From Anaerolineaceae bacterium (GTDB lineage Bacteria > Chloroflexota > Anaerolineae > Anaerolineales > Anaerolineaceae): DNA of 29,893 nucleotides. The translations under genes and the position numbers were made by a program. The stretch is from the NCBI GenBank assembly GCA_014860845.1, contig JACZIY010000106.1, positions 1 through 29,893 of the forward strand, given 5' to 3'. Under the pieces are notes generated by a model, which was not told where the DNA came from, did no database searches, and worked only from the letters and a program-made list of their open reading frames with translations. Below, in pieces: positions 7,782-16,214 of this stretch. Numbering within the stretch: position 1 is the first letter of the stretch; each line of letters starts with the position of its first letter.

Positions 7782-9992
7782 TTATTCCTCTTCTTCATCA
7801 GCATTCTTCATATCGTCCCAGTCGTCGTTCGGATCAATCATTACTTCTCTGTCCTTCCCTCCGCCCTGACTGGGACCAACAACGCCCATTTCTTCCAATT
7901 GATCCAATAATCTGGCAGCTCTTGGAAATCCAACCCGAAGTCGGCGTTGTAATAATGAGGCCGATGCTCTGCGACTTGTTTTCACCAAATCAATCGCCTG
8001 CTTCACCAGATCATCCCCCCCCTCTTCTTTCATTACTTTCATAAGGCTTTCCCATGGAGCAGGTTCATCTAATTTAATTGGTTCTGATTGTCGCCAGAAA
8101 TCAATAATCTGATCAATTTCGTGGTCAGTCACAATTACTCCCTGTGCCCTCTGCGGAGATCCTACATCAGGTGCCAGGAATAACATATCTCCCTTACCCA
8201 TCAATGATTCAGCACCATTCATATCCAGAATAACCCGCGAATCGATGGAAGAAGCGACAGTAAAGGCAATTCTTGCTGGAAAATTTGCTTTAATCAAACC
8301 AGTCACAACATCAACACTTGGACGTTGAGTAGCAACGATCAGATGCATCCCTACAGCGCGAGCCATTTGGGCTAGACGAACCAGGCTATGTTCTGTCTGA
8401 TCTGGGGAGGATAACATCAAATCGGCCAGTTCATCAACGATAATCACAATTCTGGGCAGGGTAGCTTGATTTTTCTTCAACATTTTTGTGTTATAAGCAT
8501 CCAGATCTCTGGCTCTAGCTTCCTCTAATAATCGGTAGCGTTGATCCATTTCTGATATAGCCCAGCGTAAAACACCGACCATACGATCAATACTCGTTTC
8601 GACTTTTCCGAGCAAATGTGGAACTCCATTAAATCTCACCAACTCAACCATCTTTGGATCTAACATGGCTATTCGTAGATTATCCGGGGAGTTATTCATC
8701 AGTAAACAGGTAGTAATGGCGCTGACACAGACCGACTTTCCTGATCCTGTAGTACCTGCAATAAGCAGATGAGGCATTTTAATCAAATCAGCATTGACTG
8801 GTTGTCCGGATACATCCTGACCTAATGCCAGACTTAACGGTGAGTGGAGTTTTTGAAACGCGTCCGATTCGAGTATTGGCCTTAAGCGCACCATTTTTGA
8901 TTGCATATTTGGTACTTCTATACCGACATAAGATCTTCCCGGCACAGGAGCTTCTACCCGTAAACGTTCTGCAGACAATGCCAATGCGAGGTCGCGGGCA
9001 AGAGAAGAAATCTGAGAAACACGCACTTTGTGCTTACTGATGGTGCCATCCGGATTTTCTTTTTCCACAAACCCTGGTTCCACGGCAAATTGGGTGACTG
9101 TTGGCCCAATACGATAACCAGCAACTCTTGCAGGAACTCCGAATTCTTCAAGAGTTTTTTCGATTTGTTCACCCATCGTTTGAACCTGAACATTATCCAT
9201 TACCAAAACCTGTTCCGCAGCTAATAAGTCAAAAGGCGGCAAATTTTCCTGTCGGTTAATGATAGGAGCCGGAGTCATGACAGTTTGACTCTTCAATTTT
9301 TCAAGGATTTTTTCATCTCTTGATAATTTCATCTCCAAATCGACTTCAGTAGAAGTTAATCTGGTAAATCCTGCTAATTCATCCAACCCCTTGTTCTGAA
9401 TATAGGCTTCTGTCCATTTGTCCAATTTTTTTATGAGAAAAGAGAAAAAACCTGATCCAAAAGCAATACTAATAATGAAAAGAAAAATAAGCAGGATAGT
9501 TAAGATTGGTTCTGGGAATAATCTGGAAAATAAATTTGCCAATCCCCATCCAATAAATCCTCCATCCATACCTGATTCTGCTCGTTCCAAGTCCATGCCC
9601 CCATAAATGGATAATAATGCAATCAAAACAAAAAAAGATAATTCAAATGCTAAAACCCTTGAAAGTGGAAACTGAATATCTCCAAAAATTCTTTTCCGAA
9701 AACTCCAAAATCCAATCGCTGCAAAAACGATAACAAAACAATAACTTCCCCAACCAAACCATTGCGTTAGCAAATTGATCCAATTAGAAATGAGACTTCC
9801 TGCCGTCCAGCCAATCAATCCAAACAATGTTAATACAGCGACTGCAAACATGGAGACGCCAAAAAAATCCAGACCATATCTACTTAATATTGGTTGAATT
9901 TTGCTTATCCAGTTTTGTTGATGATCAATTGGATTTTGATCTTTTTCAATGGAGTATTGTTTGTTAATAACTTTTCCAGATTTTTTACTCAT
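7782..9992 (-). CDS. ftsK: FtsK/SpoIIIE-family DNA translocase
   Basis: Membrane-anchored, septum-located ATPase that pumps chromosomal DNA and clears the division site. Residues 45-190 hold about four TMs. Residues 255-400 form the alpha domain, followed by the RecA-like motor with Walker A GTTGSGKS (413-420) and Walker B IVIIVDELADLM (515-526). A C-terminal winged-helix gamma domain (about 665-727) would read KOPS-like orienting sequences. Length 736 aa, typical of short FtsK proteins without a long linker. Its ATG overlaps the stop of the S1-domain gene by 8 bases (ATGAGTAA), indicating coupled translation. The tail is very acidic (DDWDDMKNADEEEE). Confidence 0.97.
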   Translation of the reverse strand: MSKKSGKVINKQYSIEKDQNPIDHQQNWISKIQPILSRYGLDFFGVSMFAVAVLTLFGLIGWTAGSLISNWINLLTQWFGWGSYCFVIVFAAIGFWSFRKRIFGDIQFPLSRVLAFELSFFVLIALLSIYGGMDLERAESGMDGGFIGWGLANLFSRLFPEPILTILLIFLFIISIAFGSGFFSFLIKKLDKWTEAYIQNKGLDELAGFTRLTSTEVDLEMKLSRDEKILEKLKSQTVMTPAPIINRQENLPPFDLLAAEQVLVMDNVQVQTMGEQIEKTLEEFGVPARVAGYRIGPTVTQFAVEPGFVEKENPDGTISKHKVRVSQISSLARDLALALSAERLRVEAPVPGRSYVGIEVPNMQSKMVRLRPILESDAFQKLHSPLSLALGQDVSGQPVNADLIKMPHLLIAGTTGSGKSVCVSAITTCLLMNNSPDNLRIAMLDPKMVELVRFNGVPHLLGKVETSIDRMVGVLRWAISEMDQRYRLLEEARARDLDAYNTKMLKKNQATLPRIVIIVDELADLMLSSPDQTEHSLVRLAQMARAVGMHLIVATQRPSVDVVTGLIKANFPARIAFTVASSIDSRVILDMNGAESLMGKGDMLFLAPDVGSPQRAQGVIVTDHEIDQIIDFWRQSEPIKLDEPAPWESLMKVMKEEGGDDLVKQAIDLVKTSRRASASLLQRRLRVGFPRAARLLDQLEEMGVVGPSQGGGKDREVMIDPNDDWDDMKNADEEEE

Positions 9993-10929
9993 CCATCAGA
10001 CCTAAACCTAAACGTCTTCTTTCAATATCTATATGGAGTATTTTAACTGTTACAACCTGACCTGTTTTATACATGCTATCAAGATCTTTTTGCGTCGATC
10101 CTTGTGGAATGGATGAAACATGAATCAACCCTTCAACACCTTCATCCAGACGGGCAAATACTCCAAATCGCGTAATGGCAGTTACTGTTGCCGAAACAAT
10201 GTCTCCAATGATATACATTTCTGCTAATGATTCCCACGGATTCCTGAACAAACGTTTTAGACTTAATGCAATTCTGGCACTTTCTTCACTCACTTGCAAA
10301 ACGAGCACTTTAATCGGTTGACCTAAGGATAGGATCTCACTAGGATGCTGTACCCGGCCCCATGACAATTCTGAAACATGGATTAATCCTTCCACACCAC
10401 CCAGGTCTACAAACACACCAAAATCCGTTATATTCGTGATGATCCCGTTGACAATAGATCCAGTTTTCAACGTCTGAAACAGGGCTTTTCGGCTACCTTC
10501 ACCTGCCAGGGCAGCCCTTTCGGACAAAACAACTCTTTCCTGGCTTGGTTCACACTCAATCACTTTTAACTTAACTGTTTTTCCGACATAATTTGCCAGA
10601 ACTGCCCGTTTTTCGTCTTCATCACATTCATTGGATGATTCAATCAGGTGTGATAATGGCACAAAGCCCTGAATACTATCCCCTTGAACCAATAATCCCC
10701 CACGATTGAACCCCTGAACAAACAATTCTACAATTTCGTCATGATCAAAAACGGATGTAACTTTTTCCCAATCTACCATCAACGCGCCTGTGGAAAGTGA
10801 TACCCTTGTTTCACTATCCTGAACATCAGGTTCCAGAATTTCTTCATCAGCCAATACGGATGACCACCATCCTTCATCCATGGGTGGTAATTCTGGGTCT
10901 TTATTGATTTTGCTTTGATACATAAACAT
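9985..10929 (-). CDS. S1-domain RNA-binding protein (ribosomal protein S1-like)
   Basis: A 314-aa protein with three S1-type OB folds: a divergent first one (about residues 50-135), a clear second (about 153-225, TDFGVFVDLGGVEGLIHVSE), and a clear third (about 236-311, TRFGVFARLDEGVEGLIHVS). This fits shortened S1/RpsA homologues that bind mRNA on the 30S subunit; a general RNA-binding role is the alternative. The first 45 residues are acidic and unlike a fold I know. Two ATGs compete: 10929, 3 bases after GGAGG, and 10923, 9 bases after it; the second is better spaced, so the protein may begin MYQSK. A 13-bp hairpin lies 15 bases upstream. It is coupled to ftsK. Confidence 0.9.
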   Translation of the reverse strand: MFMYQSKINKDPELPPMDEGWWSSVLADEEILEPDVQDSETRVSLSTGALMVDWEKVTSVFDHDEIVELFVQGFNRGGLLVQGDSIQGFVPLSHLIESSNECDEDEKRAVLANYVGKTVKLKVIECEPSQERVVLSERAALAGEGSRKALFQTLKTGSIVNGIITNITDFGVFVDLGGVEGLIHVSELSWGRVQHPSEILSLGQPIKVLVLQVSEESARIALSLKRLFRNPWESLAEMYIIGDIVSATVTAITRFGVFARLDEGVEGLIHVSSIPQGSTQKDLDSMYKTGQVVTVKILHIDIERRRLGLGLMDE

Positions 10930-10944
10930 CTTCCTCCAGGGCGA

Positions 10945-10977
10945 CCAATTTTTCGAGATTTAAACTCAAAAAATCGG
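10945..10977 (-). promoter_or_regulatory. 13-bp hairpin before the S1-domain gene
   Basis: Arms 10945-10957 and 10965-10977 pair over 13 bp with two G-U pairs around a 7-base loop in the minus-strand RNA. It lies 12 bases after the regulator's stop codon and 15 bases before the S1 start. No T-run follows, so a simple intrinsic terminator is unlikely. A translational control or RNA-processing element is inferred. Confidence 0.5.
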
Positions 10978-10989
10978 AAAAGGTTCTAA

Positions 10990-12909
10990 TCAATTAGTGC
11001 TATTTTCTTCATTGCGTGCTTCTTTTTCCATTTCTATAATTTTATTGGCAACCGTTTCGATCGCCACCCTTTGTTTTCTGTATAAATCTGCCTCTGACAT
11101 GGATAATTTGATGGCAATTTCCCGAACTTTTCTTCCTTCTAAGAACTTCATCTCTAAAATATTATACAGTATCCATTCTGCTGTAAAGCGTCTTTCACCC
11201 TCGGGTTTTACCTGGTTTATAGCATCTCTTAATATGGATCGGAGCGCATTTGCTTTATTTACTTCCCCCCCATCAGCAGCTTCCTGAACTAATTGCAATT
11301 CCAATAATGGATTATCGGTTAATTTTGGTCCACCCCAAAAATGTGTGAGGGCATCTTTTACCCAGGTCGATAAATCTCCACTTTGTATTGGATCTTCAGC
11401 AGAAAAGACTCGTTCACGATCATATCTACCTTTTGAGCGTAATTGTTGAATCGAATTGACTCTGGAACTTAATTTTTCCATGGATTCAAAAATCTGTATC
11501 TGCATCCGTCGATCACTCAACGCTGATGAAGCCCTTTCAACCATCATCGTTAATGCACTTTTTTGTTCGTCATCCAATTCATGAACATCAACACCTGTCA
11601 ATCCCAGGATACCTATCAATTGTTTTTGCTCTTGATCTCCGTTGGTTTTTGATTTTAGGGGAAACAAGGAAGTGTTTTCCCACTGGTAAATCTCGGGAAA
11701 ATCATAATTTTCAAGAACTAATTTTGATAACTCATCAGAAATCTTCTGTTCATTAAATTGTATTTTTCCATTTGTGATCACTAATTCAAGTCCATCATCA
11801 TTAATTGAAACAATAAATGAGCCGGATGCTTGTAATCTGTCCATAAGGGCTGACAATATCATCTCTAGAAACTCTAACAAATCATTACGGGTTAATAATC
11901 TATTTTCCAATGTCTGTAAAATTTCAATATCCTGTTGATCGTTACCATAAAAGAACCACTTCTCACCTAATGGAGATAACAGCGTGATTAAATGTTGGAA
12001 GATTACGATTGTTGCCACCATAACAATTGGTATAAACACATCAAAATCGAAACCAAAAACTGCCCCTGTTCGTCTGACAAGGGTTGTCAAAGCCAGTGCA
12101 ATGCTTGCTGTCACCGGACCACGCATAATCCATTTAAGCAATCTGGTCTTTACTACCCTGTCTGACCAGGCAACTCCAAAAAATGCCACCGCATACGCCA
12201 TCATGATAATCAAAAAGTAGAAGATTAGATTGCTAATCGTGGCAACTATCCAAAACATTCCATCCAGGCGATCTGCCAGGCCAGAACCATACAACAAGAA
12301 GGGGAATGATCCTATAGCAGGAGCCAGTGCACCTACGACTAAATATCCCATCCTGCGTCGGCTGACAGGTGTTACGGTACGAATATATGCCCTGAAAAAA
12401 TTGATCCAGGAAAGCAGCATGATGATCCAATAATAGATTGTGAATAATTCCGTGATCAGGGTTCTTTCCAAATGAGGAGCAGATGTTTGGTCAAACGTTA
12501 TTGACCCCACAAGAATATCAAAAGGTATGAGAATTAATAGGAATAATGAGAATAAGTAAGAAATTCGAACAGCCCATCGCCGTCGCCACCGGCTGGGACG
12601 ACCAGTTGTTGCCACAAGTGCATCAGAAAAATGTAAATAAGTCGGTGGTAATAATACGATTCCCAGCCATTGTAATTTAAGCCAGAATTCCATATTTGTT
12701 TCATCAACAGCGATGCCACCTAATGCTTCAGCTGTAAACACAACCACGACGCAAACCAGAATCATGGCAAAAGATCGGGCGACCCGATCTTTGAGATTGA
12801 ATGTTAACGCGTACAATAACAATGAAAAAGCAGTTATTGCAATCCCCGCTGTAAGGATATCGTTTATTGTTCGAACAAGATTAATGAAACCTTCAATCCA
12901 ATTGTCCAT
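10990..12909 (-). CDS. Membrane regulator: 7-TM sensor N-terminus, GAF-like middle, C-terminal helix-turn-helix
   Basis: A 639-aa protein. The first ~300 residues carry about eight hydrophobic segments resembling the histidine-kinase N-terminal 7TM region. A linker (FFYGNDQQDIEILQTLENRL) leads to a GAF-like domain (about 340-460), then a variable stretch. The last ~130 residues include ALTHFWGGPKL, an ALRSILRDAI helix, and EMKFLEGRKVREIAIKLSMS, which reads as a sigma-region-4/LuxR-type HTH. There is no DHp His box and no kinase N/G box, so this is not a histidine kinase. I infer a membrane-tethered one-component regulator; ligand and targets unknown. The N-terminal start ATG 12909 has only a weak ribosome site. 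GNAT ends 21 bases upstream, the S1 gene starts 60 bases downstream. Confidence 0.75.
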   Translation of the reverse strand: MDNWIEGFINLVRTINDILTAGIAITAFSLLLYALTFNLKDRVARSFAMILVCVVVVFTAEALGGIAVDETNMEFWLKLQWLGIVLLPPTYLHFSDALVATTGRPSRWRRRWAVRISYLFSLFLLILIPFDILVGSITFDQTSAPHLERTLITELFTIYYWIIMLLSWINFFRAYIRTVTPVSRRRMGYLVVGALAPAIGSFPFLLYGSGLADRLDGMFWIVATISNLIFYFLIIMMAYAVAFFGVAWSDRVVKTRLLKWIMRGPVTASIALALTTLVRRTGAVFGFDFDVFIPIVMVATIVIFQHLITLLSPLGEKWFFYGNDQQDIEILQTLENRLLTRNDLLEFLEMILSALMDRLQASGSFIVSINDDGLELVITNGKIQFNEQKISDELSKLVLENYDFPEIYQWENTSLFPLKSKTNGDQEQKQLIGILGLTGVDVHELDDEQKSALTMMVERASSALSDRRMQIQIFESMEKLSSRVNSIQQLRSKGRYDRERVFSAEDPIQSGDLSTWVKDALTHFWGGPKLTDNPLLELQLVQEAADGGEVNKANALRSILRDAINQVKPEGERRFTAEWILYNILEMKFLEGRKVREIAIKLSMSEADLYRKQRVAIETVANKIIEMEKEARNEENSTN

Positions 12910-12930
12910 ATTAAATTACCAGTAATTCGA

Positions 12931-13470
12931 TTATTTTAGATATTTTGAAAAGAAAAGAGCGATGTCTTTATTAGGATAATATGAATCATTATAACCAGAA
13001 AACTCAAATCCTAATTTAAAAGCTAGTTTAATTGCTGGATAGCTTTTCGGTGGTATTTCTAGTGTAAGTCTGCGATTTCCTCGCTGAATTGCCCAATTTT
13101 GAGCTGCTAAAACCATGGCAGTTCCAACTCCCTGACGCCTGATAGAATTATCCACTACCAGATCCCGGATAACAGCAGATTGAATTTCTAAAACTTCAAT
13201 CAACCGGATATAACCAACATGTTTATCATTATGGATGGCAACCATTAATCCGGGTGCCTGTTGCCATTCATTTTCCAATAATTCAACTTTTCTGGGATAA
13301 GCAACCTGCGTGGGTCTTGGCAACCGAATTTCCCGAAATGAGATCAGGAATTGACCATCTTCAATCGTTCGATCCATTTGCCAAACATAATTTGACTTAC
13401 AGGAGTGATCCAAAGAGATCAACTCAATAATATCAGCAGATACAGCTTGTCGGATTTCAATTTGTGGCAT
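12931..13470 (-). CDS. GNAT-family N-acetyltransferase
   Basis: A 179-aa cytoplasmic enzyme expected to move the acetyl group of acetyl-CoA to an amine. The acetyl-CoA-binding motif A is clear: VIRDLVVDNSIRRQGVGTAM (RRQGVG is the pyrophosphate loop), followed by the helix with AAQNWAIQRG and the beta5/alpha4 region with AIKLAFKLGFEFSGY. The acceptor is not predictable; a protein N-terminus, amino acid or antibiotic are all possible. The start ATG 13470 has GGAGAG upstream. It sits 12 bases after the membrane-anchored Ig-like protein and just before the membrane regulator, probably in one transcript. Confidence 0.88.
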   Translation of the reverse strand: MPQIEIRQAVSADIIELISLDHSCKSNYVWQMDRTIEDGQFLISFREIRLPRPTQVAYPRKVELLENEWQQAPGLMVAIHNDKHVGYIRLIEVLEIQSAVIRDLVVDNSIRRQGVGTAMVLAAQNWAIQRGNRRLTLEIPPKSYPAIKLAFKLGFEFSGYNDSYYPNKDIALFFSKYLK

Positions 13471-13482
13471 TTTCTCTCTCCA

Positions 13483-14160
13483 TTATTGATTAATAACTCG
13501 AACGGATACGATACAGGCAGGGTATTCATTGTTATCATTATCTAGAACAACCAGACGTAAAAAATAATCGCCAGGAACAATCTGAGATGTATTCCATAAC
13601 CCGATTTGATCTTCAATTACTACTTTATTATCGCCAGCAATTGTTTTCCAGAATGTATTTCCTGGTTCGGTATACTCATATTTGTAAAAACCAAAATTTT
13701 CAATATTAACTGTTCCGATTAATTGAACAACATCCTTAATCTCAGAAGCAGGTTCGGGAAAAATCCATTCAATTTCACCAGGTATGCATCCATCCTGTGT
13801 TGTGGTGGGAGTTGGGGATGAAGTTTCATCATTTTCCACAAGCGCGACTGGTGGATTGGTTGGTGAAGGAGAAGCCAGAATATCAATGGTTGGTGTAGCA
13901 AGAATAGTCTGGTCAGGCAATAAACTGCTGGAATAAGTTACAAAAAAAAACTCCCCTACAAACAGGATGAAAATCAGCAATAAGATGGAAAGCGCTGATC
14001 TGAATTTTCGTTGAGCAATGTCACGCTCCATACCAAAAGCTGCTTCACGCCAGTTACCGATCGCTTTAAATAATCTGGAAAAGAAAATGAGCGAGATCAG
14101 ACCGAGAATCACATAGAACCAGATCTCAAACTCAATTAAAAAATCAAGTATTTCAGTCAT
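13483..14160 (-). CDS. Membrane-anchored protein with Ser/Thr/Pro linker and Ig-like extracellular domain
   Basis: I do not recognise a named family. The 225-aa product has TM1 at about residues 10-30, a basic cytoplasmic loop, TM2 at about 56-76, then a Ser/Thr/Pro-rich linker (ASPSPTNPP, SSPTPTTT) and a C-terminal beta-rich domain (from CIPGEIEWIFPEPASEIKDV to the end). Its VVQLIGTVNI, GLWNTSQIVPGDYFLRLVVLD pattern is like Ig/fibronectin-type extracellular domains seen in Anaerolineae surface proteins. Two cysteines (in DGCIPG and PACIVS) could form a disulfide. Location inferred: domain outside, anchored in the membrane. It is 24 bases after PNP and 12 before GNAT. Function unknown. Confidence 0.8.
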   Translation of the reverse strand: MTEILDFLIEFEIWFYVILGLISLIFFSRLFKAIGNWREAAFGMERDIAQRKFRSALSILLLIFILFVGEFFFVTYSSSLLPDQTILATPTIDILASPSPTNPPVALVENDETSSPTPTTTQDGCIPGEIEWIFPEPASEIKDVVQLIGTVNIENFGFYKYEYTEPGNTFWKTIAGDNKVVIEDQIGLWNTSQIVPGDYFLRLVVLDNDNNEYPACIVSVRVINQ

Positions 14161-14184
14161 ACCAGACCATAACCACCACGATCA

Positions 14185-15021
14185 TTATATTTCGGAGAGC
14201 AATCCGCGAACGATTGTTGTTAGTCTGGGAGCCAACACCTTGCCTGCTTCCAACACTTCATCATGGGTTGTAATCGTGGTTCCATCCAGGTTCGCTTTAT
14301 TGCTGATAACTGATATGCCCAAAACACGTAGACCACCATGGCGTGCGATAATAACTTCTGGAACAGTTGACATTCCAACCGCATCAGCTCCAATCGCTTT
14401 CAAAAACCGAAGATCAGCCGGCGATTCGAACGAAGGGCCAGACAATGAAACGTATACACCTGAGAATGTTTTGATGTTGTTTTCATCTGCAACCTGTCTT
14501 GCTTTTTCTAAAAGGACTCGATCATAAGCCTGACTCATATCTGGAAACCTTGGTCCAAATTCATCCAGATTAGGACCTCGAAGTGGGTTATTACCGGTCA
14601 TTGCAATCATCGCGATGTGATCGGATAAAAACATAATATCCCCTGGAATATATTCCGGATTGATGGCTCCTGCCGCGTTGGTAACAATTAATATTTCAAC
14701 CCCCAATCTTTGCATAACTCTTACCGGTAAAGTAACTTCCGCCATGCTATAACCTTCATAATAATGGGCTCTGCCTTGCATGGTGATAACCGTCTGTCCT
14801 TCAAGTTTTCCAATTACCAATTGTCCGGTATGACCATGGACTGTGGATGTGGGCCAATAAGGAATATTTTTATATGGAATAAAATCAGGTTCTTCAATTG
14901 AATTGGCTAATTCACCCAATCCAGAACCCAGGATCAGCCCAACTTTAGGTTGATATTTTGTTAAGCTTCGAATAGCCTGAGTTACCTCATCGATTTCAGC
15001 GAGAGTAAAATATTCCTTCAT
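14185..15021 (-). CDS. punA: Purine nucleoside phosphorylase, trimeric (class I/PunA type)
   Basis: Cleaves purine nucleosides with phosphate to base plus (deoxy)ribose 1-phosphate. The 278-aa product aligns almost without gaps to human-type PNP: S33, H64, R84, H86 and Y88 (GRAHYYEGY) for phosphate and ribose, GPSFES with E199, GADAVGMSTVPE with M217, and N241 (ISNKA), the residue that selects 6-oxopurines. So inosine and guanosine are the expected substrates. I chose ATG 15021, 5 bases after GGAGG; the GTG at 15033 overlaps that site. It has its own extended -10 promoter. A pyrimidine-nucleoside phosphorylase is also in this window. Confidence 0.95.
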   Translation of the reverse strand: MKEYFTLAEIDEVTQAIRSLTKYQPKVGLILGSGLGELANSIEEPDFIPYKNIPYWPTSTVHGHTGQLVIGKLEGQTVITMQGRAHYYEGYSMAEVTLPVRVMQRLGVEILIVTNAAGAINPEYIPGDIMFLSDHIAMIAMTGNNPLRGPNLDEFGPRFPDMSQAYDRVLLEKARQVADENNIKTFSGVYVSLSGPSFESPADLRFLKAIGADAVGMSTVPEVIIARHGGLRVLGISVISNKANLDGTTITTHDEVLEAGKVLAPRLTTIVRGLLSEI

Positions 15022-15124
15022 AATAACCTCCACCAGCAGTTGTGAGATTTAAGACATTCATTTTAACAAAAAGAATAATTTCGCGTGTAACTTGAAATCA
15101 ATTCCTTGTATTCATTTGTAATAA

Positions 15125-15133
15125 ATTATATCA
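15125..15133 (-). promoter_or_regulatory. Extended -10 promoter before the PNP gene
   Basis: The minus strand reads TGATATAAT, a perfect TGn-TATAAT. It lies 30-38 bases after the threonine aldolase stop codon, with no clear -35. The leader to the PNP start would be about 95 bases; I see no riboswitch in it. Confidence 0.55.
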
Positions 15134-15162
15134 GAATATAAATCCAGGCTTACGCGAGGGAA

Positions 15163-16197
15163 TTATTTTGACATGATCTTTAAAAAAATATCAGAAACTT
15201 TTTCAATATCATCATCAGAAATTCCATAATGGGTCACCAATCGGAAACCTCTGGTTTTTGATGTGCCAATTAAAACACCCATTTTCTTTAATTCATCAAT
15301 CACCTGTATGTTGCTTCTGGTTTCATGATCTGTCAGATCAATAAAAACCATATTTGTCTGAGGTGAATTTGTTCGCACTTGAATATTCGGAATATGTCGA
15401 AGTGCTTCTGCCAGAAGCAGTGCTCTTTGGTGATCTTCTTCCAGGCGATCCACCATCGTTTCTAAAGCAACGATACCAGCAGCGGCTAAAATTCCAGCCT
15501 GACGCATTCCTCCGCCCAATTGTTTTCTTGTGCGACGAGCTCGATAAATGAAATCTTGGGTTCCACATAAAACACTTCCAACCGGTGCTCCCAATCCTTT
15601 GCTCAGACAAAATGTGACCGAGTCTACGCCATCTACCAAATAATGGACCGGCATTCCCAGTTTTATTGCAGCATTAAAAATTCTAGCCCCATCCATATGC
15701 ACGAATAGACCATTATCATTTGCTAATTTCACAACATTTTGGATGTATTCAGGAGTTAAAACTACTCCACCGCAGCGGTTATGGGTATTTTCCAGGGCAA
15801 TTAACCGGGTAGTCGGAAAATGTACGTCCGCAGGTCGAATCGCATTTTGCAAATCCGCCAATTGTATCGTTCCATCTGCTAGATTAGGAACAGTATGAAC
15901 CATGATGCCACCCAACGCTGATACACCACCGACTTCGTAATAAAAAGTATGCGCCTGATCACCCATGATGGCTTCTTCACCTCTTTGGCAGTGGGTTAAA
16001 AATGCGATGAGATTACCCATTGTGCCAGAAGGAATAAATAACCCGGCTTCTTTTCCCATTCTGGAAGCTGAAAGTACCTCCAAACGATTTATGGAAGGAT
16101 CTTCGCCATAAACATCATCTCCCACATCCGCTAAAGCCATTGCATGGCGCATTTCATCCGTTGGTAAAGTAACGGTGTCAGAACGAAGGTCAATCAT
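15163..16197 (-). CDS. ltaE: Low-specificity L-threonine aldolase
   Basis: PLP enzyme splitting L-threonine/allo-threonine to glycine and acetaldehyde. It begins MIDLRSDTVTLPT, the standard family start. DDVYGEDPS, HMDGARIFNA (D169 and R172 contact PLP) and the Schiff-base lysine K200 in CLSKGLGAPVGS are all present. 344 aa, normal length. ATG 16197 has GGAG 7 bases upstream. Only 17 bases separate it from rluD, so it is probably the third gene of an lspA-rluD-ltaE unit. In an anaerobic fermenter it may serve glycine supply or threonine breakdown; acetaldehyde could be reduced elsewhere. Confidence 0.95.
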   Translation of the reverse strand: MIDLRSDTVTLPTDEMRHAMALADVGDDVYGEDPSINRLEVLSASRMGKEAGLFIPSGTMGNLIAFLTHCQRGEEAIMGDQAHTFYYEVGGVSALGGIMVHTVPNLADGTIQLADLQNAIRPADVHFPTTRLIALENTHNRCGGVVLTPEYIQNVVKLANDNGLFVHMDGARIFNAAIKLGMPVHYLVDGVDSVTFCLSKGLGAPVGSVLCGTQDFIYRARRTRKQLGGGMRQAGILAAAGIVALETMVDRLEEDHQRALLLAEALRHIPNIQVRTNSPQTNMVFIDLTDHETRSNIQVIDELKKMGVLIGTSKTRGFRLVTHYGISDDDIEKVSDIFLKIMSK

Positions 16198-16214
16198 ATT
16201 AGTTCTCCAAAAAT

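Noticed and set aside
10990..12909. Histidine kinase annotation for the 7-TM protein
   Set aside because: No H-box and no ATP-binding N/G boxes follow the sensor part; the C-terminus looks like a helix-turn-helix.
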